Assembly (NCBI RefSeq): GCF_964204645.1
Contig: NC_134027.1
Coordinates: 19,704,485 to 19,768,484 of the forward strand
Direction of reading: 5' to 3'
Source of the DNA: Tubulanus polymorphus
Lineage: Eukaryota; Nemertea; Palaeonemertea; Tubulaniformes; Tubulanidae
DNA length: 64,000 nt
Part shown: piece after piece, positions 23,210 to 33,927 of the stretch
Position numbering within the stretch: position 1 is the stretch's first letter
Layout: each line of letters starts with the position of its first letter
Notes under the pieces: model-generated
Databases searched by the model: none
Told to the model about the DNA's origin: nothing
What the model saw: only the letters and a program-made list of their open reading frames with translations
Translations under genes and position numbers: made by a program

Positions 23210-24319
23210 TCAAGTGTTGAGTTTAACCAGTTTACAGAGGAATTTTGATATAAGTTTATTATGGGGTGAAAAACCATTGTTAAGGTTTACAACGTTGTTC
23301 GAATTTTCAATAATTAATGCAGATTCCAAAATATGTCTTCTAGTTTTATCGCTGCAAGGGTAAACTAATTCAGCATTAGCAAAATCAAAATTGTGTGAAG
23401 TCTGAAAAACATGACTAGCAACTCCGCTTTCAGGTTTAAAGTTTTTTACATCTAATTTATGCTCTTTTATGCGTTGATTAAGATTCCGACCTGTTTCTCC
23501 TATATATACTTTGTCGCAAACTTTACAAGGTATTTTATAAATTCCACAGTTTAGGGATTCGGTTTTCGGTTTGTTGTTAATCAATATGTTACTAAGTTTA
23601 TTATTGTATTTAAAGATGAGTTGTTTATTTAGTGACCGAAGAGAAACTTTAGAATTCTCGAGGAAAGGTACATACGGTACAATGATAGGCTGTTTATCGG
23701 TAGCCAACGTAGGAGTTCTAAGGTTGTTATTTCTAAAATGCGTAGTACGAGCTTTAAGTAGAGCTTTTTTCAATAGGAAATCGGGGTAGGCAAGTTTTTT
23801 GAGAGATTGGTTAATATGGTGAATTTCATCGGGTAGAAATGAGGGGTCGCAAATTCTCAAAGCGCGAAGAAATAATCCTTGAGCTAAACCGAGTTTAATA
23901 TCCGGAGAAGTAAAAGAGAAGTAATGGAGGTAGGATTCAGCGTTGGTAGGTTTCCTATAAACCGCGAATTTCAAAAAGGATCCACAGTTAAAAATCAAAA
24001 CATCCAGAAAAGGTATTTTACTATTAGATTCCCATTCATACGTAAAAGCCAGAGACGGGTAAAGGGAGTTTAAATATATAAGAAAGTTATCAACATTGAA
24101 GTCAAAGGGAACCAAAGCCAGAACATCGTCAACATATCTGAGCCAGATTTTAGGGTGAATATCAGTGTAAAGAGGCAATATTTCAGATTCAACATGTTCT
24201 AGGAATAAATTAGCTAGAATAGGACTTAGAGGATTTCCCATAGCGATACCGAATGTCTGTTCGTAAAAACAATTGTTGAATTCAAAAAAGGAGTCCTTAT
24301 CTCTATTTGTACGACGGAC
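23210..24319 (-). pseudogene. PLE1 left copy: Penelope reverse transcriptase with GIY-YIG endonuclease
   Basis: Penelope-like elements encode a telomerase-related reverse transcriptase fused to a GIY-YIG nuclease, which together copy RNA into a nicked target. This 5'-truncated frame starts inside the RT palm. It has MGNPLSPILANLFLEHVE (motif 4) and WLRYVDDVLALV (catalytic YVDD), then a connector. The nuclease begins with GIYKIPCKVCDKVYIGETGRNLNQRIKEH, showing the paired GIY and YIG motifs and the catalytic R, and ends ILESALIIEN with the catalytic E. The frame is open to its TGA. The upstream RT motifs, including the first catalytic D, are missing, so it is non-autonomous. Confidence 0.92.
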
Positions 24320-25346
24320 TCCTATTCTAGCTAATTTATTCCTAGAACATGTTGAATCTGAAATATTGCCTCTTTACACTGATATTCACCCTAAAATCTG
24401 GCTCAGATATGTTGACGATGTTCTGGCTTTGGTTCCCTTTGACTTCAATGTTGATAACTTTCTTATATATTTAAACTCCCTTTACCCGTCTCTGGCTTTT
24501 ACGTATGAATGGGAATCTAATAGTAAAATACCTTTTCTGGATGTTTTGATTTTTAACTGTGGATCCTTTTTGAAATTCGCGGTTTATAGGAAACCTACCA
24601 ACGCTGAATCCTACCTCCATTACTTCTCTTTTACTTCTCCGGATATTAAACTCGGTTTAGCTCAAGGATTATTTCTTCGCGCTTTGAGAATTTGCGACCC
24701 CTCATTTCTACCCGATGAAATTCACCATATTAACCAATCTCTCAAAAAACTTGCCTACCCCGATTTCCTATTGAAAAAAGCTCTACTTAAAGCTCGTACT
24801 ACGCATTTTAGAAATAACAACCTTAGAACTCCTACGTTGGCTACCGATAAACAGCCTATCATTGTACCGTATGTACCTTTCCTCGAGAATTCTAAAGTTT
24901 CTCTTCGGTCACTAAATAAACAACTCATCTTTAAATACAATAATAAACTTAGTAACATATTGATTAACAACAAACCGAAAACCGAATCCCTAAACTGTGG
25001 AATTTATAAAATACCTTGTAAAGTTTGCGACAAAGTATATATAGGAGAAACAGGTCGGAATCTTAATCAACGCATAAAAGAGCATAAATTAGATGTAAAA
25101 AACTTTAAACCTGAAAGCGGAGTTGCTAGTCATGTTTTTCAGACTTCACACAATTTTGATTTTGCTAATGCTGAATTAGTTTACCCTTGCAGCGATAAAA
25201 CTAGAAGACATATTTTGGAATCTGCATTAATTATTGAAAATTCGAACAACGTTGTAAACCTTAACAATGGTTTTTCACCCCATAATAAACTTATATCAAA
25301 ATTCCTCTGTAAACTGGTTAAACTCAACACTTGGTTTCCCCTTTGA
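24320..25346 (+). pseudogene. PLE1 right copy: Penelope RT and GIY-YIG endonuclease
   Basis: Mirror image of the left copy, open from the truncation point at 24320. The encoded YVDD-containing RT and GIY-YIG nuclease read the same as the left copy across the shared part. One visible difference is at the end: the left copy stops at TGA after KLVKLNT, whereas here the codon is TGG and translation goes on WFPL before TGA at 25344-25346. The apparent start codon lies in the ~98-bp centre and is not a native start. Confidence 0.9.
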
Positions 25347-25648
25347 TTATTTGTTATTTGTTCTCTCATCAATTTCGTCTCTGACTTAACTTGTATTCAC
25401 CTTTGTTTTAATTTAAGTGCCCCTTAGTTTGTCTTTCTTTTTACTACTGACTTTAAGTTTCATTTATATTTATACTCACTATTGTTGTTTATAATCACCC
25501 CTTAGTTTGCTTCCCTTTAATCTATTTTAGCGTGTAACTGTTTCTACGTTAATTTTCCTTTAGTTTGTATCAACTCTGATTACTTGAATTAGTCTCTTTG
25601 TCCCTGGATTGTATATATATCTCATAATTTCTGTAGTATCTCATTATT

Positions 25649-25683
25649 CCTGAAGATGACTATTAGGATATAGTCGAAACGTT
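25649..25683 (+). ncRNA. hammerhead-like core, PLE1 right copy
   Basis: Same core as at 22861-22895 on the opposite strand: CTGAAGA, a six-base-pair stem II, and GAAAC. One U lies unpaired between the first core block and stem II. Confidence 0.45.
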
Positions 25684-26190
25684 GAATAAACTACTATCTC
25701 GAAGTTTCATTTTCGGACTTTTCATTATCATTGTGGGATTCTCTCCTCATCGCGTCAACACGGATATTGTGTTTTTACCTATCGTGACTACCAGTCCTAC
25801 AGTTGTAATGATATCAATTCCAAATTTGGTATGAATGTTTTATGGACCTAGGCCTATAAAGTTACTGAGCCATTTTTTGGATTTGTCCCCCAGGGCGCTC
25901 CTGGGGGTGGAGTTTCTATTTCAAATTGCTATCAGTCCTACATGTTTAATCAGATCAATTCCAAATTTGGTATGTTCTATGGACCAAGGCCTATAAAGTT
26001 ACGAAGCCATTTTTTGGATTCGTCCTCCAGGGGGCACCTGGGGGTGGAGTTTCTATTCTTTCACTACGCGCTAATCGCTACTTGTCCTACAGTTTTAATG
26101 AGATCATTTCCAAATTTGGTATGAATAAATGAAGAAATCCCACAGTTCGAATTTTAAAATTATACAATCAAATTTATTATAATGAAACCA

Positions 26191-26226
26191 CAACGTTTCG
26201 GCTGTTGACTAACAGCCATCATCAGG
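26191..26226 (-). ncRNA. hammerhead-like core, PLE2
   Basis: On the minus strand the sequence is CCTGATGA, U, GGCTGTT-loop-AACAGCC, GAAACGTTG. The first block is the canonical hammerhead CUGAUGA, with a seven-base-pair stem II and GAAAC. GTTTC a few bases downstream could close a short stem III. Cleavage activity is not implied. Confidence 0.5.
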
Positions 26227-26444
26227 TGGAATGAGCAGAAAAACAAGTAACAAAGCATATAAACTCACAGGATCTAAAATAGAAGCAGTGTGTCGAAACT
26301 AAAGATAAGCAGACCAAGCAATAAAACATCAAGGGGTACCGTAGAAACCACAGCAATTCTAAACAGTTCAGAGTAAAAACAAATTATGTAACTAAGTGAA
26401 GTGGACTGAAGAGGTTAGCGATAACAGAGTGACACATAGTGACA

Positions 26445-27669
26445 TTAACCCAAATCTAATAAAGAGTTGATGTGTCTGGATAATAATTGATTATGTGGAG
26501 AAAAACCAGTATTTAAATTAGTAGATACATTGGATTTCGAAAGCTTACATATTAGGGCTGATTCCACTATGTGTCTCTTATGAATATCTTTACAAGGATA
26601 AATAAGTTTTGGTTGTAAAGACATGATTTGCTATTCCACTCTCAGGCTTTTGGTTGCTGATATGTATTTTGTGTCCTTTAATACGCTGACTAAGATTACG
26701 TCCCGTTTCGCCGATGTACATCATATTACAGTCTTTACATGGTATCTTATAGACCCCGGACTCAATCAGCTCACTTTTGGGTTTATTTTTGGTTAAAACA
26801 TTAGTGACTTTGTTATTATACTGAAAGACTAATCTAGTGTCGATGGTGCTTAATGTGGATTTAAAGCGTTCCAAAGTATGTAAATACGGGATTATAATAT
26901 TCTTATGAGCTCTGCATTTTGTTATCAGGTCATTACGTCCAAAGTGAGAAATTCGGGCTTTGAAATAAGCTTTGTTCAAAATTTTGTCTGGATAGGCTAG
27001 TTTCTTGAGAGCAGTTCTTATATGTTCGATTTCTTTATCTAAAAACATTTGATCACAAATACGTAGAGCTCGAAGAAATAATCCTTGGGCTATTCCAATT
27101 TTGATGTTCAAAGGAGTAAATGAGAAAAAATGAAGATAAGCTTCAGCATTAGTCGGTTTCCTATATACAGAGAATTTCAAATTTGTTTTGAAATTATGAA
27201 TGAGTACATCGAGAAACGGGATGCAGTTATTTTCTTCCCACTCAAAAGTGAAGTTCAAAGTAGGATATAAAGAGTTCAAATAATGTAAGAACCCATTCAC
27301 ATTAAAATTGGGGGAAACTGAACAAAGAATATCATCAACGTAACGTCGCCAAATTTTGGGTCTACTTTCGGTGTAAAGAGGAAGAATTTCACATTCGACA
27401 TGTTCCAAAAATAAACCAGCTAGAACAGGGGAAAGTGGATTCCCCATAGCCATATCAAAAATCTGTTCAAAAAAGTTAGAACCAAATTGAAAATATAAGT
27501 TTTTTGTACAAAGCTCAATTAAGTCCAAAAGACAATCAACCGGTATGTCAAAATGAAAATCTAAAGTAGGTACCTTTCTCCTAAGAAAGTCCAAAGTAGG
27601 TTCTAAAGGAACATTAGTGAATAAGCTTGCAACATCAAAAGATGTAAATTTATCATGCCCAGGAATAAC
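26445..27669 (-). pseudogene. PLE2 reverse transcriptase with GIY-YIG endonuclease
   Basis: The frame enters at 27669 and reads GHDKFTSFDVASLFTNVPLEP, the RT block with the first catalytic D, then MAMGNPLSPVLAGLFLEHVE and WRRYVDDILCSV with YVDD. The GIY-YIG nuclease follows: SGVYKIPCKDCNMMYIGETGRNLSQRIKGHK. A frameshift near 26.62 kb ends the main frame early (stop at 26590). The remaining nuclease residues, including HKRHIVESALI with the catalytic E, continue in another frame to a TAA at 26445-26447. It retains more of the RT than PLE1 but lacks the RT N-terminus. Confidence 0.9.
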
Positions 27670-27727
27670 ATTTGGTATGAATATTCTATGGACATAGGCC
27701 TATAAAGTTGCTGAGCCATTGTCTGTC

Positions 27728-29552
27728 TGAAAAATTCCAAACATAATTTTCAGATTTATCATGTTGAAATAATGGTGGAAAATTAAATCGCTTTTTATTC
27801 GAACTTGAGCATGGAAATAACGTGTAGAAAATAACTGCTCTATAAGTCATGCGTATAATCAATACCTTTTGGGGCCATCGATGTCAGTGTGGGTTGCCTC
27901 ATCCACAAAGCGAGACTTGACCTTTCTGCTGCAATAATTTGAATGCAAAACACATTATTGTACATGCCAACAAATAGATATTGTATTATAAAGTGATGAA
28001 ATTTTCAATCTATTCTTTTATGATTAAATTGGCGATAGAGATTGTAAATACATTGTATTTTGAATGACCTGTCTCTCTTTGCAGGGTTTTTGTTTCAGGT
28101 ACTGCTGACCTGCTTTAATAATGGTGTTAACGTGACCATCTGATTTCTATAATCCTACACTCTCAAGAACCCGTGGAATACATGCATATAGATTGAAAAT
28201 TAAAAAAAAAAACCCAAAATATTATTTTGAAACAAAATTTACAAATCAAAAAACTAAAGAGACATGACATTTCAGACTTGTAATGGTCACTGGTCACTTC
28301 TACATGTAGTGACCATTTTCAAAGTGTTTGTAATAAGAATCTCCTCATATTCGCTCATATGTTGATATCTCATCGAATATTGTCCCCTTGAAAATTCGGA
28401 TCTTAAACAAATCATGTTTTTAACTATTGAATTTGATGTAGTTCTTTTAATCATATTATGGATTGCATAGTTACACCGGCTACAAATTTCTATTACATTG
28501 GATGAATTAACTTTGAATAGTATGATTCAATTAATATGTGAAATGCCAAACCACTAGACTACCTCAGACATGGCCACAGGTGTTAAGACACTTGTGTTTA
28601 TGCTTGGGTCTCTGACCTTGGGTATGTATTTGTTTGTATGATACATTATCTTCGTACGTTATATTGCACTGTGCTTTTACAATGGCCGTTACATCATTCC
28701 ATATTGATTTCCAGAAAAATTTACCATGCCAGCCCAATCAATCACAATAGTACGGCGTGGCTTCGATCTTCACACAATGTAACCTATACACCGATGAAGG
28801 TTGATTATCATAAAGAGGGATTAGATTTGGACGATCAACCCCTTCATACAAAGCCTTTGTAAAATGAATACCCTCTACCTCTTAACTCATTCACTCCGGA
28901 ATATCCAAATTCAAAATCGCGCGCAGCATACGGAATTTCCGCCATTTTGATTAACAGGGATTCCCCTCTGGTACTTACCATGATCAATAGTGTCTGTGAC
29001 GCGTTGCGTCGGGGCTTCCATGGAATTCCCTCACATAATTTATGATAATAATGTTTACTTGCATTCTGATTGGTTAAAATCACGTGTAGTTTGAACGTAG
29101 GCAGTGTTTACATTTGTGACGTCATGAATGCCGCTTTCAGCGGCTTTCCGTGTGCAACGGTAACGGCGAGCGGCTTAACATAGTCATTGAGTTAATTAGG
29201 CAAAAGTTGACGATTTGAAAAAATAGCAGAAAACTGGGTTGAACCTCACGCCAAAGACTTTCACCTAAATTTAACGTCCAAGTAAAAAACAGAAACTTAC
29301 ACTATTTACAAACTCTTTTGTTTTCTCACGCGTGGTGCGTTTCTTCTTTCCTATTCTTGTAGGTTCATTTAGTTTATTGTTGAGTGAAAAATTTTCTGAT
29401 AGGGAGAGTTATCTTGTTATTATTCCGCATAATGAATTATGAATATTTCACGAAGTGAAACAAGATTGAGATACATTCCTTGTGCACTGAAATTTTGAAT
29501 GCTGATACAGCCTACCTCGGATTTAACTAGCAGTTGGGACCAGATAATATAT
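27728..29552. other. non-coding stretch
   Basis: No gene was recognised. It includes an A-rich run at about 28201-28212 and a CpG-richer patch near 29.1 kb with a TGACGTCA palindrome (29117-29124). A weak exon-like start at 28570 is listed among the rejected items. Confidence 0.5.
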
Positions 29553-30109
29553 ACCGTAGAAACTTCGTTATATCCGAATGTCATTTAAAACCAAGGGATA
29601 TCCATGCATTCTTATGGTGTGCATAAAAAAACTTCAATGCGTTGAATGATCATTGAAATAAAATATGAAATGAAATAACAAGTTGGTCGAAATAAGAAAT
29701 GAAATAACAAAGAAAATATAAATCGCACCTTGGTGTTTTAAGTTTAGACAGACAATTTTCCTGAAATCATTTTTTCACGATTGGACCTATTTAATTCGAT
29801 TAGCGAGGTACATAAGGGAAGAAATTTTGAACCCGATAATTTTGATTAGATAATACACCTCCCAAAAGTCTTTTAACTCCCCGATGTTTAACTACCATAA
29901 ATCGGCACAAGGACGAATGAAATGTCAATTATTGATCCCTTGTCTCCTAGCTGCGCACACGTGTATGGTGGATACATTATATACAATGCAGGCTTATACT
30001 GTATTTAGCGCGTGATAACGTCATAAAGTTGGCTTGCGCAAGCACCAGCAGCTAACAATTTACTACGCAAATCTACTTTGCTGGATTTTGGATAACAAAA
30101 CTGTCTGCT

Positions 30110-30777
30110 ATGATGCGAGTCTGCTGGTCAATCAAGGGTTACCACATCTACAGACGTCGACCAACTGTGGGTACAGAGCTGATTGTATATCCTGAAGTCG
30201 GAAACAAACACGAAAAGGATGCGATGATTGTAAAGACAGTAAATGACAAGATTGTCGGAAGAGTGCCAGCCAACCTGTGTCGAGTCTTCGCACTCATGTT
30301 ACAAGCCGGATACACAGATGAAGTCACCTGGTACGGTATTATTTAAAAAAAATTTATTTTGGTTTTTATCAGCGCAAGGGGTCGGGTACAATAGGCCCTA
30401 ATGATCCAAATGTGTTCTAGTATTTTTGCAGATGTCAAACATGTAGACACATACGTTATCATTATCAATTAACATGAATTGATAATAATGTAATGTCTAT
30501 TTTTTATTGACAGATCCTGACAGGTCCTGTCACACTATGTTTATTAATACCACTTTTCTTTTATAATTTCAGCGTCTACACAGAGGAAGTGTTTTCCAGA
30601 AAAAAGAAGTTTACATCATATCGCAGATCAAGAAGTGGAAGAATGGATCGTGAAGGTGGAGGAATGGAACTTGCATGCGAATCCACTGCCGAATACAATT
30701 TTGAAGATAGGGGAAACATTCAGGAAATAATCAACAAGAACATTAAGAATTTAGATTTGGAGAAAATTAATCTATAG
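30110..30777 (+). CDS. small HIRAN-domain protein, two exons
   Basis: Exon 1 is 30110-30330 and exon 2 is 30573-30777, joined across a GT-AG intron (donor GTACGG at 30331, acceptor TTTCAG at 30567-30572). The split codon TG/C becomes Cys, and both exons are open to TAG at 30775-30777, giving 142 residues. Residues about 6-60 look like a HIRAN domain: IKGYHIYRRRPTVGTELIVYPEVGNKHEKDAMIV followed by KIVGRVPANL. HIRAN domains bind DNA 3' ends in helicases such as HLTF; small stand-alone versions are common in invertebrate genomes. The second exon is basic then acidic, with no known domain. The start is the first ATG of a double ATG. The intact frame and nearby poly(A) signal suggest a living gene. 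Confidence 0.65.
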
Positions 30778-30807
30778 TGTAATACATGCACATGAATTTA
30801 TTCTTGA

Positions 30808-30813
30808 AATAAA
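30808..30813 (+). terminator. poly(A) signal of the HIRAN gene
   Basis: AATAAA begins 31 bases after the HIRAN stop codon, on the same strand and before the convergent transposase pseudogene. Confidence 0.55.
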
Positions 30814-30849
30814 GTACATGTAGCTTACATATTCAATTAGGCATACATT

Positions 30850-31730
30850 AAAATATTACGCGCCTTGAAAAAAGTCTGTGATAGTGGATTGCTTTGCTCT
30901 TTTAGGTATCTCTGTCATTACGAGCGATTCGAACTTCATTGCCATCCCCAAGTATGATTCGACGTCAATATTTTCGCAACTTAGACAGAATCTTCGCACG
31001 ATGTCGATGGCGGCATTGACTTCTTTCGTTGATGGGACTGCATTGGGCTCTGGAGTCGGAATTTCATCATCGGAAGAGGATTCCTTATCTAAAGCTACTC
31101 CATAAATTTCGGAATTCGTTGTCAACTGTTTGTGAATCATCAGTGCTATTCTGGTTCGCATCACCTTCCGTCGATGACGAAAACAGTGAGTCGTGTCTTG
31201 GGCTGTTTTTCCCGTGATGCTTCTCTCCTATGAAGCCCAGCCTATTTTCCGGGAGCATCTGCCAGAATACCCCGGTCTCGTAAGCGTTATAAATATTTTT
31301 GGGCAAATAACGTTCGAGCAAGTATTTTAGTTTTCCATTTTTCCGCTCAGAAACTACTTTGTTATTGACGCCGGCTGATTCTCCACACTTTGAAACTTGA
31401 TCAATCCCGTATCTTTTTTAAAATCTGTCAATCCATGAGGCAGACATGGTTTCTGTATATCCGAATTCCAAAGCAAAATCTCGTGCTTTACTCAGTAAGG
31501 CATCACCATCAATTCTAATGTCCGGCAAAGATGATTTCTGTTTGAACCATAAATACAGAGCGGCAGCAACATCTTCATATTGAGGTTTACGAGCCCGTTT
31601 AATTTTTCCCTTTCTAGCATCATCAGGAGATTCAACGACTTTAAAGATCTGTTCCCGCTGTTTTATGAAACCTCGGTGCAACATCCTTTTTCTTTTCTTG
31701 ATAACTAATCACCTTTCTTTTTATAGAAGC
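30850..31730 (-). pseudogene. Tigger/pogo (CENP-B-like) transposase
   Basis: Near 31730 the start reads MASIKRKVISYQEKK, resembling the N-terminal helix-turn-helix, but it soon shifts frame. The frame 31684-31418 carries the CENP-B-type DNA-binding part (RKPQYEDVAAALYLWFKQK, KARDFALEFGY, ASWIDRF). The frame 31321-31085 carries the DDE start LERYLPKNIYNAYETGVFWQMLPENRLGF. Tigger proteins have NADETG here, so the first catalytic Asp is Tyr. The middle of the DDE core is missing, and 31164-30856 is the acidic C-terminus ending KQSTITDFF. The gene is dead, through lost catalysis, a deletion and frameshifts. It converges on the HIRAN gene. Confidence 0.88.
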
Positions 31731-33436
31731 CATTGTAGTGCTTTAAAACTCAACTGATGCGAGGTGTGACAGTCGTTTGACGACACAGTCATTGAACTCT
31801 GAGAATTGCGGGTGTGTCGGCAGGTCACAGTGGGTTAACATACAGTACCCCCATATGCCATCTATCTGACTTCCAATGAAGTTCAAATAGCTTGCGTGTA
31901 TGCCTGGTAGCCCTGGTAACAGTTAGCGTGCGTGAAATCTATCTAGGCCAGCACACCCGCCTTGATATGCCTATATGTGAGTTTTGTGATGGAAAATATC
32001 GATCACTCGACATGGCTCGAGTGCGTACAGTAGTAGGGATATTGCATTGTACTAACATTTTCGATTTTAACTGTTATATTTTTTTAGATTTTTGCGATTC
32101 GTTGTATGCGAGGATAATTACGTGATTTGACTAATTGGGACCAAATAATTTATACGATATAAGCGATCTACGATATAAAAATTACAGTATATTCGAGGTC
32201 TTTTTAAGGCCTAATAGAAGGAAACAAGAAAATTAACTTTAATAAATTATTTGACGCCCGCGAAAAAATGTAGAATTTCTGGTATAAGCTAATGTGGAAT
32301 TGCAAATTTGAAATCGAAGTTTTAAGAAATTTCGGGAATTATGAGATTTGGCGATTGGGTAGATGATACAGTCTTCGACTGGTCTAATTTTAAAAAAAAT
32401 TGTCAACTTGTGACTTCGATTCACTTTTGCCTCTAAGCTGGTCTGCAACTTCATTGCCTCCATGGTTAAAGAAAGAGCTCTTCTGATGCCTGCTTCATCA
32501 TGACTTGAGCATATAGCGTGTAGCCAGCCAGCCCGGTCCTGGGGCCCGGTCTGGCTGTCACTTGATATCCTAGACTTGAGTCTGGGTAGAAGTAGACATT
32601 GTCATATAATTAACTTATTCATGTTATTCTGTATGAATTACCCGTGTGTCTTGTATTTTCTTATTTTAAAATTTGTAAATGTATTGATTTTTGGAATTTT
32701 ATCCCGGAATTTCAATGTAATAAGGATCAATAAAGTATTGAATTTAATTGTCATCTTATACACATGCCATCAGTGGACGCGGAGCCGTATATGACAGCTA
32801 TGCTATTATAAATTGCTAATCTCATGAAACCTGCATACGTCTAATATCGAACATATTTTCTAAAACATTTGAATATTGAAATTATATGTTTACACGTTTT
32901 TATATAGACCGCTTGTAGCCGCCGATGAAATTCACGCCGGCCCAACTCAGATTGTAGATAGCTTCGTCATTCCACTAGCATCCCCATGTCAGGGTCTGAC
33001 TTTTATATCAGACTTCCAAATCGTGTATACATCCGCCATTTAACCGAATAATCCGATTTACTTATCATTTCTATTTATCCCTGCCGCCCCTGATATAATC
33101 ATACATCCTTTACTATTACAATACGTCTTCTCGTGATATTCAATGCGATATAACATTTCAACGTTCAAATAGAGGTCATTACATAATCCCAGGGAGCCAT
33201 TCTACATCTTTATCAATAATATTTTGCCAAATAGCTTGTATGTGTACACATAAACCTGTGACGTTTTGCACATCGATTTACGGTTGTCGTTTGTAAAATG
33301 ACGCTGAATGGTTATCATTGTTTAGGTTTCATAATGGTAACGTTTTATAAGGCGTCAAAAAATTGGGACCTGGGAAATAATACGATATAAGTAAATCTAC
33401 GGTATATCCAACGACGTTACATCCGAGGTAGACTGT
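31731..33436. other. transposase-side flank within the Tigger-like element
   Basis: No gene was recognised. Tigger-type subterminal words (TTGGGACC..ACGATATAAG) occur at 32127 and again at 33358, as expected of internal or nested terminal repeats. Confidence 0.4.
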
Positions 33437-33457
33437 ACTCACCAATATATTTTTTCA

Positions 33458-33694
33458 TCACTGGGCCATTTTTGAGGCTTTTACTAGCTTCTTTGCAGCC
33501 AAACAAGCGGAACTCACATCTGTGTTTTGTCTCCATTGGAACGAATCAATCGGTGTACTCATTAAATGAGAGGCTCGTTTGACAGGCGTACAGGGAGATG
33601 GGAATGTTTGAACATTTGTCTCTTTGAAACTTCGTTTCTTGGGCGTATTGCAATGATTGCCCCTCGAAGCTGGAGGAATGGCTATAGTGGCCAT
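33458..33694 (-). CDS. unrecognised ORF with SP/TP-K motifs, possible 5' exon
   Basis: A 78-codon frame on the minus strand starts with ATG at 33694. It contains NTPKKRSF, FPSPCTPVKRASHL and STPIDSF, clustered proline-directed phosphorylation-type sites next to basic residues, as in cell-cycle or chromatin proteins. Shortly after its end lies a strong splice-donor-like GGTGAGT (about 33434-33440, minus), which overlaps the Tigger border. If the exon uses that donor, the in-frame TGA just upstream would have to be avoided by another frame. No family was recognised. Confidence 0.35.
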   Translation of the reverse strand: MATIAIPPASRGNHCNTPKKRSFKETNVQTFPSPCTPVKRASHLMSTPIDSFQWRQNTDVSSACLAAKKLVKASKMAQ

Positions 33695-33927
33695 AATTCT
33701 GATTTCAGATTTTTAATGACTGACCGGATGCTCGTGCTGTGTTTCATTTGCACTTAGACATATAGGCAGATAATTACTTTGAACCTCATGGTCATCATAT
33801 TCTTCATATACATTATAAGTTATTTCAAAAGAATTCTTTTCTTGACAAACTCTGCTGCATCAACAGACCAGTTATTATTTCATTCTGAATAATCATTCAA
33901 AGCGCTCTTGCAGCATTATAACCAAAA

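Larger units (their letters stand above)
22796..25786. mobile_element. Penelope-like element pair (PLE1), head-to-head palindrome
   Basis: Two Penelope-like copies point away from each other. The left arm (22796 to about 24221, minus) and right arm (24320-25748, plus) are near-identical inverted repeats around a ~98-bp centre that belongs only to the left copy. Both are 5'-truncated inside the reverse transcriptase. The right copy has 38 extra bases at its 3' end. The whole unit is flanked by a 12-bp direct repeat ACTACCAGTCCT (22784-22795 and 25787-25798), a target-site duplication in the host minisatellite. This indicates insertion as one unit. Confidence 0.9.
26128..27669 (-). mobile_element. 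Penelope-like element PLE2, single 5'-truncated copy
   Basis: A second Penelope-like insertion, diverged from PLE1 in sequence. It interrupts the minisatellite unit and is flanked by a 14-bp direct repeat ATTTGGTATGAATA (26114-26127 and 27670-27683). The 3' end is at the left. The 5' end is cut inside the reverse transcriptase just upstream of its first catalytic block. Confidence 0.88.
22704..27727 (+). repeat. minisatellite of ~140-bp units interrupted by two Penelope-like elements
   Basis: Units begin GGCCTATAAAGTT and start at 22704, 25851, 25988 and 27697. After removing the two insertions and their target duplications, spacings are about 144, 137 and 153 bp. Each full unit carries a GC-rich hairpin (CCCCCAGG...CCTGGGGG), GGAGTTTCTATTTC, and CAATTCCAAATTTGGTATG. 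The fourth unit breaks off after GAGCCATTGTCTG. Confidence 0.85.
29553..33436. mobile_element. Tigger/pogo-like DNA transposon, probable full span
   Basis: The left end reads CCGTAGAAACTTCGTTATATCCGAA after TA. The right end, on the minus strand, reads CAGTCTACCTCGGATG and is followed outside by TA. Both match the Tigger/pogo terminal pattern (CAGTxxAACCTCG..TATA..C), and TA is the expected target duplication. A subterminal TTGGGACC, typical inside Tigger ends, occurs at 33358. A similar end-like block at about 32127-32200 shows that the borders could be nested. The element holds a dead transposase and, on the other strand, a HIRAN-domain gene. Confidence 0.45.

Noticed and set aside
23571-24973. 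72-codon ORF present twice (23571-23789 + and 24755-24973 -)
   Set aside because: It is antisense to the Penelope reverse transcriptase in both arms and is conserved only because the arms are copies.
28570-28622. Signal-peptide-like start (MATGVKTLVFMLGSLTLG) followed by a GTATGT donor on the + strand
   Set aside because: It could be a first coding exon, but no matching second exon or known family was found, and the piece is too short to support a gene.
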